From assembly GCF_020215645.1 (NCBI RefSeq), contig NZ_CP084058.1, forward strand, positions 8,866,001-8,930,000: a stretch of DNA of 64,000 nucleotides, in the 5' to 3' direction. The position numbers and the translations under genes are program-made. The stretch is from Nonomuraea gerenzanensis. GTDB lineage: Bacteria > Actinomycetota > Actinomycetes > Streptosporangiales > Streptosporangiaceae. Position 1 is the stretch's first letter, and each line of letters opens with the position of its first letter. This document shows positions 11,621-18,561 of the stretch, piece by piece. The notes beneath the pieces are model-generated. The model saw only the letters and a program-made list of their open reading frames with translations. It made no database searches and was not told where the DNA came from.

Positions 11621-12430
11621 ATGCGTATCCCTCGATTGGCGCTCATGGCGGGCGCTCTGGCCGGCGTGCTGTTCGCCGGCACGGCCCACGCGGCCACCTC
11701 CTCGGCCCCGTCGTACAAGCCGGTCCTGACGAAGAACAAGCTCTACAAGACGGGCAAGCTGGGCGTCACGGCGTGCGAGGAGCCGGAGGTCACGAGCGGG
11801 ACGGTCGACGAGGCGAAGATCTACTTCGAGGCCGTGATGGAGTGCCTCGACAAGGCGTGGAGCCCCGTGGTGAAGAAGGCCGGCTACCGCTTCAGCCGGC
11901 CGAAGCTCACCGTGCTCACCAAGGTGGGCGAGAAGATGGGGCCGTGCGGGCGCTTCCCCGCCGGCGCGCAGGCGGTCTACTGCCCCCAGGTCAGGTCCAT
12001 CTACTTCCTGCTGAGCGACAACGTCGTCGAGGAGCCGTCGGACCTGGCGCTGATGCAGGTGCTGGCCCATGAGTACGGCCATCACATCCAGCAGCTCACG
12101 GGCATCATGAAGGCCGCCGACGTGGCCATTCTCAAGAACAGGAGCGAGTCGCGCGCACTGGAGGCCCTGCGCCGCACCGAGCTGCAGGCACAGTGCCTGA
12201 GCGCGTCGTTCGTCGGGCGCGTGTGGAACTCACTCGGCCGCCCCGACACCGACTGGACCATCCTGCTCAAGGGCAGCCACAACCCGGTCGCCTCGCTGGG
12301 CGTGCGCAACAGCGGCGATGAGACCCACGCCTCCCAGGCCAGCAACAAGTACTGGCTGGAGCGCGGCTTCAAGGCCCAGTCGGCGGACGTCTGCAACACC
12401 TGGACCGCCCCCAGCCGCCGGGTGTACTAA
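11621..12430 (+). CDS. Secreted HExxH metallopeptidase-like protein, paralog 2
   Basis: A 269-residue paralog of its neighbours with a clear signal peptide (cleavage after AHA near residue 24), HEYGHH at 150-155 (LAHEYGHHIQQLTGI) and the shared Cys pattern (ACEEP, MECLDKAW, PCGRF, VYCPQ, QCLS, VCNTW). In the second conserved helix the usual ELQA(D/E)C is ELQAQC, an acidic-to-Gln change that could alter metal geometry if that residue matters; the first Glu of the helix is kept. It starts 54 bases after paralog 1 and 36 bases before paralog 3, consistent with tandem duplication. Confidence 0.82.
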   Translation: MRIPRLALMAGALAGVLFAGTAHAATSSAPSYKPVLTKNKLYKTGKLGVTACEEPEVTSGTVDEAKIYFEAVMECLDKAWSPVVKKAGYRFSRPKLTVLTKVGEKMGPCGRFPAGAQAVYCPQVRSIYFLLSDNVVEEPSDLALMQVLAHEYGHHIQQLTGIMKAADVAILKNRSESRALEALRRTELQAQCLSASFVGRVWNSLGRPDTDWTILLKGSHNPVASLGVRNSGDETHASQASNKYWLERGFKAQSADVCNTWTAPSRRVY

Positions 12431-12466
12431 GACAAAATCGCATAAGACCGTCTAAGATCCGCGATC

Positions 12467-13216
12467 GTGCGCATCCCCCTAACGGCGTTGGCCGGGTGCA
12501 TGGTCGCGGGTCTTCTCGTTCCCGCACCGGCCGCCGCCGCGGGCCGGGTCGGCCAGGCCGGGCTCATGGCCACGATGGGCGGCGAGGTGATGCCACAGAA
12601 GTGCGCGGTCCCGAAGATCCGCGCGGGCAGCGTCCCCTCGCTCAGGTCCTTCCACGAGGCGATGGCGAAGTGCGCCGACACGTTCTGGGCGGGCAGGTTC
12701 GCCGCCGCCGGCCTGCCGTACAGCTCGCCCGAGGTGACGATCACCACGGGCAAGGACTCCGTGTGCGGGGCCATCACCGGCAGCGGCGCGCAGTACTGCC
12801 CCGACCACCGCACGATCGTCATCCGGATCACGAAGCAGGACCTGCGCGACCCGTTCAGGATGAACATCGCGCACTCGGTCGCCCACGAGTGGGGTCACCA
12901 CGTGCAGCAGCTCATCGGCGTGCTGGCCGCGCAGGCCGCGTTGTACGAGCCCGCCTCGGACAAGGCGCGCAAGCTGCTGAGCCACCGGGTGGAGATGCAG
13001 GCCGAGTGCTTCGCCGGGGTGTTCTACAGCGCCACGCTGAAGTCCATCAGGCCCGGCATCTCGTGGCAGAACTGGATCGAGGCGGTGCGCAACGCCGACG
13101 AGAGCGACATCCACGGCAAGCCGCGCAACCTGGCGCACTGGCAGGACCGGGGATACCGGGGCGGGGCCACGGGGTTCTGCAACACGTGGACGGCGAGCAA
13201 GGCCAAGATCACCTAG
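12467..13216 (+). CDS. Secreted HExxH metallopeptidase-like protein, paralog 3
   Basis: A 249-residue paralog starting at GTG 12467 with a signal peptide (about 1-24, ending AAAA). The zinc motif is HEWGHH at 140-145 (VAHEWGHHVQQLIGV) and the second helix is EMQAECFAGVF. The six shared Cys are present (KCAVP, AKCADTFW, VCGAI, YCPDH, AECFAG, FCNTW). The end at 13216 lies two bases from the convergent ROK regulator gene. Family and secretion are well supported; catalytic activity and substrate are inferred. Confidence 0.82.
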   Translation: MRIPLTALAGCMVAGLLVPAPAAAAGRVGQAGLMATMGGEVMPQKCAVPKIRAGSVPSLRSFHEAMAKCADTFWAGRFAAAGLPYSSPEVTITTGKDSVCGAITGSGAQYCPDHRTIVIRITKQDLRDPFRMNIAHSVAHEWGHHVQQLIGVLAAQAALYEPASDKARKLLSHRVEMQAECFAGVFYSATLKSIRPGISWQNWIEAVRNADESDIHGKPRNLAHWQDRGYRGGATGFCNTWTASKAKIT

Positions 13217-13218
13217 AG

Positions 13219-14424
13219 TCACGCGTTGGCGCGGGCGAGGACTTCCAGGGGGTCGGACAGCACGTGGGCGAAGGCCAGCTCGGCGGCGCCCACCAGGGTG
13301 GCGGCGTCCCCGAGGGCCGAGGTGCGCAGCCGTACGCGCTCGCGCTGCGGAGCCATCGCGTGCAGGGTGAGCTGCGAGCGGACCTGGGCCGCAGAGCCGA
13401 GGTAGATCTCCCGCAGCATCCCGCCGAAGATGACCATCTCCGGGTTGAAGATGTTGACCAGGTTCGCGACGCCGAGGCCCAGCCAGTCGCCGACGCGGCT
13501 GAGCGCCTCCTGGGCCACGATGTCGCCGCGGTCGGCGGCCTCCACCACCGCACGCACCGCGTCGCGGCCCTGGTGACCGGCCGAGACCCGGCCCGCCGAC
13601 TCCAGCAGGGCCCGCTCCCCCACCTCGGCCTCCAGGCAGCCGTGCGAGCCGCAGCCGCAGGCCCGCCCGCCGGGGTTGACGACCATGTGGCCGACCTCGC
13701 CGCCGTAGCCGTCGTGCCCGCCGAGCAGGTGGCCGGCCGCGATGATGCCGCCGCCGATGCCGACGTCCCCGTGCAGGTAGATGAGGTCGCGTACGGCGAT
13801 GCCGACGCCGCGGCTGTGCTCGGCCAGGGCGGCCAGGTTGGCGTCGTTGCCCACGCTGACGGGCAGGCCGAGGCCGAGCCGGCGGCCCAGCTCCTCGCCG
13901 AACGGCACGTCCTCGGCCTTCAGGTTCGGCCCGAAGGAGACGACGCCGTCGGCCTTGCGCACGCCGCCGGACACGGCCGCCGCCGCGCCGACGCAGACCG
14001 TGTCGTCCCTGGTCTTGCGGCGCATCTGGCGGGCGAACCCGGCCAGCGTGCCGGCCAGCTCGTCCACCTCGAAGCGGCCGCGGTCGCGTACGGCCTCGCG
14101 GCGGTCGAGTATCACGCCGCCGAGCCCGACGCGGGCCACGGCCAGCCGGTCGGGGCCCACGTCGAAGGCGAAGACGTAGACCCGCGCCGACTCCGGGCGC
14201 ACCACGAGCGAGGGTCTGCCCGCCCGGCCCGTCTCGCGCGGCAGCTCCTCGCGCACCAGCCCGGCGGCTGTGAGATCCGACGTCAGGGCCATGATCGTGC
14301 TGCGGTTGAGCCCCATCCTCGAGGTCAGCTCGGCACGCGAGATCGGCCCGCCCAGGTGGACATGACGCAGCAGCGCGCCGAGGTTGTGGCGCCTGATGTC
14401 CTCTTGGGAGGGGCCGGCACGCAT
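13219..14424 (-). CDS. ROK-family transcriptional regulator, probably of the xyl operon
   Basis: A 401-residue repressor-type ROK protein. An N-terminal winged helix-turn-helix (about 18-75; ISRAELTSRMGLNRST) is followed by a sugar-kinase-like domain with DVGPDRLAVARVG and the ROK zinc site GEVGHM ... CGCGSHGCLEAE (CxCGxxGCxE with the upstream His). It is the last gene of a four-gene same-strand unit, 36 bases after xylH, so it is best read as the XylR-like regulator of this operon, with xylose or a derivative as inducer. The start ATG 14424 has GAAGGAA upstream. Matching palindromes upstream of xylF are its likely operators. Confidence 0.88.
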   Translation of the reverse strand: MRAGPSQEDIRRHNLGALLRHVHLGGPISRAELTSRMGLNRSTIMALTSDLTAAGLVREELPRETGRAGRPSLVVRPESARVYVFAFDVGPDRLAVARVGLGGVILDRREAVRDRGRFEVDELAGTLAGFARQMRRKTRDDTVCVGAAAAVSGGVRKADGVVSFGPNLKAEDVPFGEELGRRLGLGLPVSVGNDANLAALAEHSRGVGIAVRDLIYLHGDVGIGGGIIAAGHLLGGHDGYGGEVGHMVVNPGGRACGCGSHGCLEAEVGERALLESAGRVSAGHQGRDAVRAVVEAADRGDIVAQEALSRVGDWLGLGVANLVNIFNPEMVIFGGMLREIYLGSAAQVRSQLTLHAMAPQRERVRLRTSALGDAATLVGAAELAFAHVLSDPLEVLARANA

Positions 14425-14459
14425 CGTCTGGGGTTCCTTCAGGGGCTGTGAGTCGCTGA

Positions 14460-15722
14460 TCACCTTAGACCAGCAGCAGCCGCCCGCTTGCGCGCCAGGG
14501 CGTCGACACCCGCGGCGAGCAGCAGGACCGACCCCGTGACCAGGTACTTCACGCTCGCCCCGTACCCCATCAGACCCATGCCGTTCTCGATCACGGCCAC
14601 CACGGCGCCGCCGAGCACGGCGTCCAGCACCCTGCCCTTGCCGCCGAAGAGGCTGGTGCCGCCGATGACCGCCGCGCCGACCGCGTACAGCAGGACGGAG
14701 CTGCCGCCCGTGTTCGGGTCGACCGAGCTGGCCCGGGAGGCGGCCACGATGCCGCCGACGGCGGCCATCGAGGAGCAGATCACGAAGGCGCTGATCTTGA
14801 TCCGGTCCACCGCGATACCGGCCCGCCTGGCCGCCTCGGTGTTGCCGCCGACCGCGTACAGGTGACGGCCGAACCCGGTGCGGCGCAGCACCAGTGTCCA
14901 GAAGACCAGCAGCACCAGGATGACCGGCACCACGATCGGCACGCCGGTGAGGGAGACGAGCGCGGGGTTGCGGCTGCGCTCCAGGTTGAGCGCGGCGACC
15001 GCGAGCCCGGCGAACAGCGCCAGCATGCCGACGCGGAAGGCGATCAGCGAGAGCGGGTCGGCGACCAGCCCGCGCTTGGTCCGGCTCCTGGCCCGCCTGA
15101 GCTGCACCGCCGCGTAGATCGCCACGCACGCCGCGTACAGGGCCCAGCCGAGCCAGGGCGGCAGGTTCCTGTTGGCGATGGCGTTGACGATGTCGTCGCG
15201 GATGGAGATGTTGGTGCCCTCCCTGACCAGCACCAGCACCAGGCCCTGGAAGGCGAGGAAGGCCGCCAGCGTGACCACGAACGACGGGATGCCGACCTTG
15301 GCCACCAGCGTGCCCAGCACCGTGCCGATGACGACGCCGGTGAGGATGGCGGCCAGCATGCAGACGTACCAGGGCAGACCGGTGTTGATCAGCGTGACGG
15401 CGAGCACCGCCGCACAGACGCCGCTGGCGTACCCGGCGGACAGGTCGATCTCGCCGAGCAGCAGCACGAACACCAGGCCCATGGCGATGATCGTGATCGC
15501 CGCGCCCTGCGTGAACAGGTTGGCGAAGTTGATCGCCGTGAGGAAGGACGGCCGCGCGATGGCGAAGACCACGCACAGCACGAGCAGCCCCAGCACGGCC
15601 GGCAGCGCACCCATGTCGCCGCCGCGCACCCGCTGGGTGTAGGCGAGGAAGCTGTTCTTGATCGAGGGGGCCTGCGCCGCGGCGACGATGGCCTCGCCGG
15701 GCAGTTCCTTGACCTTGTTCAT
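14460..15722 (-). CDS. xylH: Xylose-type ABC transporter permease
   Basis: A 420-residue inner-membrane permease of the ribose/xylose (BPD_transp_2) family with about ten hydrophobic segments. Landmarks include GEIDLSAGYASG, FVVTLAAFLAFQGL and GRHLYAVGGNTEAARRAGI, the last being the cytoplasmic loop that contacts the ATPase. It forms the membrane channel of a sugar importer with xylF and xylG. Its ATG (15722) overlaps the ATPase stop in an ATGA junction, implying translational coupling. Confidence 0.9.
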   Translation of the reverse strand: MNKVKELPGEAIVAAAQAPSIKNSFLAYTQRVRGGDMGALPAVLGLLVLCVVFAIARPSFLTAINFANLFTQGAAITIIAMGLVFVLLLGEIDLSAGYASGVCAAVLAVTLINTGLPWYVCMLAAILTGVVIGTVLGTLVAKVGIPSFVVTLAAFLAFQGLVLVLVREGTNISIRDDIVNAIANRNLPPWLGWALYAACVAIYAAVQLRRARSRTKRGLVADPLSLIAFRVGMLALFAGLAVAALNLERSRNPALVSLTGVPIVVPVILVLLVFWTLVLRRTGFGRHLYAVGGNTEAARRAGIAVDRIKISAFVICSSMAAVGGIVAASRASSVDPNTGGSSVLLYAVGAAVIGGTSLFGGKGRVLDAVLGGAVVAVIENGMGLMGYGASVKYLVTGSVLLLAAGVDALARKRAAAAGLR

Positions 15723-16483
15723 GGGGTGACCCCGTTCTTGAGGCCCAGTTCGCCGCTGCGGCCGGAGGTGATCAGTTCGACGACCTGCGCGTGCGTCACG
15801 TCGGCGGTCTTGACCTGGGCGGCCATCCTGCCGAGGTAGAGCGCCGCGATCCGGTCGGAGACGGCGAACACGTCGTTCATGTTGTGCGAGATGAGCACCA
15901 CGGCCAGGCCGGTGTCGGCGAGCCTGCGCACCAGCTCCAGCACCTGCGCGGTCTGGGCCACGCCCAGCGCCGCGGTGGGCTCGTCGAGGATGACGACCTT
16001 GCTGTTCCACAGCACGGCCTTGGCGATGGCGACGGTCTGCCGCTGCCCGCCGGACAGGCTGGAGACCTGCTGCCTGATGGACTTCACCGTGCGGACGGAC
16101 AGGCCGCTGAGGGTCTTCTCCGCCAGCTCCTCCATGCTGTCCTCGTCGAGCAGGATGCCGTTCTTGCGTTCCCTGCCGAGGAACATGTTCTGGACGATGT
16201 CGAGGTTGTCGCACAGGGCGAGGTCCTGGTAGACGATCTCGATGCCCAGCTCCCCCGCGTCGCGGGGGCTGTGCACGTGCACCTCTTTGCCGTCGAACAG
16301 CAACTGGCCGCCGTCGACCGGGTAGATGCCGCCGATGCACTTGACCAGGGTGGACTTGCCGGCGCCGTTGTCACCGACGAGCGCGGTGACCTCGCCGGCG
16401 TAGGCGGAGAACTCGACGTTGTGCAGGACCTTCACCGGGCCGAAGCTCTTGTCGATCCCGCGCACTTCAAGGAGGGGGGTCAT
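15719..16483 (-). CDS. xylG: Xylose-type ABC transporter ATP-binding protein, single-domain
   Basis: ATPase of the sugar importer, 254 residues. Walker A is GDNGAGKST, the signature is LSGGQRQTVAIAKAV, Walker B is VVILDEPTAALG, and the H-loop His is in VVLISHNM. E. coli XylG has two fused ATPase domains (about 510 residues); this protein has one, as is usual for actinobacterial sugar importers, so the working transporter probably contains two copies. It follows a hairpin after xylF and overlaps xylH. Confidence 0.9.
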   Translation of the reverse strand: MTPLLEVRGIDKSFGPVKVLHNVEFSAYAGEVTALVGDNGAGKSTLVKCIGGIYPVDGGQLLFDGKEVHVHSPRDAGELGIEIVYQDLALCDNLDIVQNMFLGRERKNGILLDEDSMEELAEKTLSGLSVRTVKSIRQQVSSLSGGQRQTVAIAKAVLWNSKVVILDEPTAALGVAQTAQVLELVRRLADTGLAVVLISHNMNDVFAVSDRIAALYLGRMAAQVKTADVTHAQVVELITSGRSGELGLKNGVTP

Positions 16484-16497
16484 GGGGCTCCCTACAC

Positions 16498-16537
16498 GAG
16501 GGTACGGCCCTCGCTCGTGGCGCGGGCCGTACCCCTC
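16498..16537 (-). terminator. Attenuator-type hairpin between xylF and xylG
   Basis: GAGGGTACGGCCC and GGGCCGTACCCCTC pair over 13 bp with one bulged base. Its position just after the binding-protein gene suggests partial termination or 3'-end protection of the xylF transcript, giving more binding protein than ATPase and permease. Confidence 0.6.
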
Positions 16538-16543
16538 TCGGTG

Positions 16544-17659
16544 TTAACTGATTCCTGCCTCGGTGCACTTGGCGGCGAAGTCGCCCGTGCAGAGCTCCTC
16601 CTTGGTGACGTAACCGTCGGCCACCACGTCCTTGACGTTGTCGAAGTAGATGGCCTGCGGCTCCATCAGCTCGGCGGGCACGTCCTGACCCGACTCGGGG
16701 TCCTTGACGCTGCTGCTCGCCGCGGGCTTCTCACCCTTGGCCAGCGCGACGGCGAGCTTGGCCGCCGCGTCGGCCTCCTTCTTGACGGCCTTGTAGACGG
16801 TCATGCACTGGTCACCCGCGAGGATGTTCTGCAGGCCCTGGACGGTGGCGTCCTGGCCGGTCACGGGCACCTTGCCGTTCAGCTTGTTCTTCTTCAGCAC
16901 CGTGATGGCGGCGTTGCCGAGCCCGTCGTTGGCGGCCAGCACTCCGGCGATCTTCGGCTGCTCGGTCAGCATCTGCTCGAAGAGCGTTCCGGCCTGGGTG
17001 TTGTCCCATTCGGGCACCGACTGCTCGGGGCCCTTGACGTACTCGCCGCCGTCGAACTTGGGCTTCAGCACACCGTCGTAACCGGCCTTGAACAGCGTCG
17101 CGTTGTTGTCCGTCGGCGAGCCGTTCAGGTAGGCCACGATCGGCTTTTCCACCTTCTTGTCGGTCAGGCACTTGCTCAGGCCCTCGCCCTGCAGCGTGCC
17201 CACCTTGGTGTTGTCGAAGCTGACGTAGTAGGCGGCACCGCCGCCGAGCGTCAGCCGGTCATAGTCGATGGTGGCCACGCCCTGGGACTTGGCCTTCTCG
17301 ATGACCGTCTTGCCGGTGCCGCTGTCCAGGTTCACGATCATCAGGACGGTGGCACCGTTAGTGATCATCTGGTCGGCGATGGTCTGGAACGCCGTCTTGT
17401 CGTTCTGGGCGTTCTGGATGTCGTACTGGACGCCGGCGGCCTTGAACGCCTCTTCCAGGTACTTGCGGTCCGCCGTCTCCCATCGGGCGGAGGACTTGCT
17501 GTCCGGGAGGATGACACCGATCTTGCCGGCCTTGGCCGCGTCCGTGGCCGAGGCGGTCGAGGTCGACGTCGTGGTCTGACCGCTGTCGCCCCCGCAGGCG
17601 GTGAGACCGAGGGCGAGCGCGGCTGCCGCGGCGGTCAGGCTGAGGATCCCCTTGCGCAT
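16544..17659 (-). CDS. xylF: Xylose-binding lipoprotein of an ABC importer
   Basis: Substrate-binding protein, 371 residues, with a lipoprotein signal peptide and lipobox LTACGG (Cys near residue 22). The periplasmic-binding fold closely follows E. coli XylF: RWETADRKYLEEA, DYDRLTLG, YYVSFDNTKVG, YLNGSPTDNNA, AANDGLGNAAI, VPVTGQDA and MTVYK. It is the first gene of the xylFGH-ROK unit. ATG 17659 has GAAAGGAC about 8 bases upstream. Xylose is the most likely ligand on these motifs, though a related pentose is possible. Confidence 0.92.
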   Translation of the reverse strand: MRKGILSLTAAAAALALGLTACGGDSGQTTTSTSTASATDAAKAGKIGVILPDSKSSARWETADRKYLEEAFKAAGVQYDIQNAQNDKTAFQTIADQMITNGATVLMIVNLDSGTGKTVIEKAKSQGVATIDYDRLTLGGGAAYYVSFDNTKVGTLQGEGLSKCLTDKKVEKPIVAYLNGSPTDNNATLFKAGYDGVLKPKFDGGEYVKGPEQSVPEWDNTQAGTLFEQMLTEQPKIAGVLAANDGLGNAAITVLKKNKLNGKVPVTGQDATVQGLQNILAGDQCMTVYKAVKKEADAAAKLAVALAKGEKPAASSSVKDPESGQDVPAELMEPQAIYFDNVKDVVADGYVTKEELCTGDFAAKCTEAGIS

Positions 17660-17698
17660 GGTGCAGGGTCCTTTCTTCCGGAGGGGCCCGGATGAATG

Positions 17699-17714
17699 TT
17701 GTTTGCGGCAACGT
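17699..17714. promoter_or_regulatory. Operator-like palindrome upstream of xylF, site 1
   Basis: TTGTTTGCGGCAACGT lies 40 bases upstream of the xylF start. It shares 12 of 16 positions with site 2 at 17761 and has the TTGTT...AAC dyad form of ROK/XylR operators. The ROK regulator in this operon is the likely binder; this is inference. Confidence 0.6.
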
Positions 17715-17760
17715 ATTCCGGGACGGACCACATTGGAAGGGGGTAGCGACGCCCAGTTTG

Positions 17761-17776
17761 TTGTTTCCGGTAACAA
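17761..17776. promoter_or_regulatory. Operator-like palindrome upstream of xylF, site 2
   Basis: TTGTTTCCGGTAACAA is a 16-base palindrome with a single mismatched pair, centred on CCGG, about 100 bases upstream of the xylF start. It lies 62 bases from the similar site 1, a spacing compatible with cooperative or looped repression. Confidence 0.62.
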
Positions 17777-17826
17777 TCCAGAAACGCCAGCTCAACCTTT
17801 TCGACGCCTGGCGGCTATCACCCCCG

Positions 17827-18393
17827 CTACGGGACGACCGCGCCCAGGTAGGCGGAGCCCTCCAGCAGCTCCGCCGTCAAGGTGATGCCGGTCAGCCGCT
17901 CGGCCAGCAGGAACGCCGGCCCTTCGCTGGGATACAGGTCCGTGTCGACGCCCCGCATGACCTCCGCGATCTCGTCCGGCACCTCCTCGGAGTAGCCCTC
18001 GTCGGCGAGGAAGCAGAACCGGAGCTCGCCGTCCTCCGCCCAGAAGAAGTACTCGACGCCTTCGACGTCTCGGAAGTGGGAGACGACGCGGGTCCCCGCC
18101 GACAGCGAGGCGATGATCCGCTCGTCGGCGCCGAGCCCGCCGTTGGGCTCGACGGCGAACGCCCAGCCGCCGATGGCCGTGACGCCGACGAGCACGGTGT
18201 CGTAGCCGGCCAGGCGGCGGGTCTCGGTCAGCTCCGCGAGGGTCATGGGCGTCGGCTCCTCCGGCCGGGCACCGAGCCGGAGCAGCAGCTGCTCAGGTGT
18301 CAGGCCGCGGACGTAGGTGAAGCAGTAGGCCTCCGCGAGGTCGGGGAAGCGCTCGTAGGAGAACCAGGCGTGGTCGCCGGGGGTCGTGATCAT
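17827..18393 (-). CDS. DUF6461-like protein of unknown function
   Basis: A 188-residue soluble, acidic protein. The pattern FPDLAEAYCFTYVRGLTPEQLLLRLGA at the N-terminus, then GWAFAVEPNG and SLSAGTRVVSHFRDVEG, resembles the DUF6461 family common in actinomycetes (from memory, not searched). The gene fragment at 24215-25267 has the same order of blocks, so the window carries two relatives. Start ATG 18393 has only a weak ribosome site. No catalytic residues stand out. Confidence 0.65.
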   Translation of the reverse strand: MITTPGDHAWFSYERFPDLAEAYCFTYVRGLTPEQLLLRLGARPEEPTPMTLAELTETRRLAGYDTVLVGVTAIGGWAFAVEPNGGLGADERIIASLSAGTRVVSHFRDVEGVEYFFWAEDGELRFCFLADEGYSEEVPDEIAEVMRGVDTDLYPSEGPAFLLAERLTGITLTAELLEGSAYLGAVVP

Positions 18394-18561
18394 CCGGTCA
18401 TGTTGTCAGCGCCGGCCGACAGGATCGAGCCGCAGGCGCCCGCCAACTCTCTTGCGTCCACATGCGGCCACAACTCGTGACAAACCGCCCCTTCATCTGC
18501 GATACATCGATCAAGGCCATTCGGCGTGCGGGGACGCTGTTCCTACCCATCTGGGGGTTCC

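Noticed and set aside
6114..13216. SSI-like inhibitor plus the peptidase array as one immunity or toxin system
   Set aside because: They are separated by housekeeping-type genes on other strands, and SSI proteins target mostly serine proteases; no direct link is visible.
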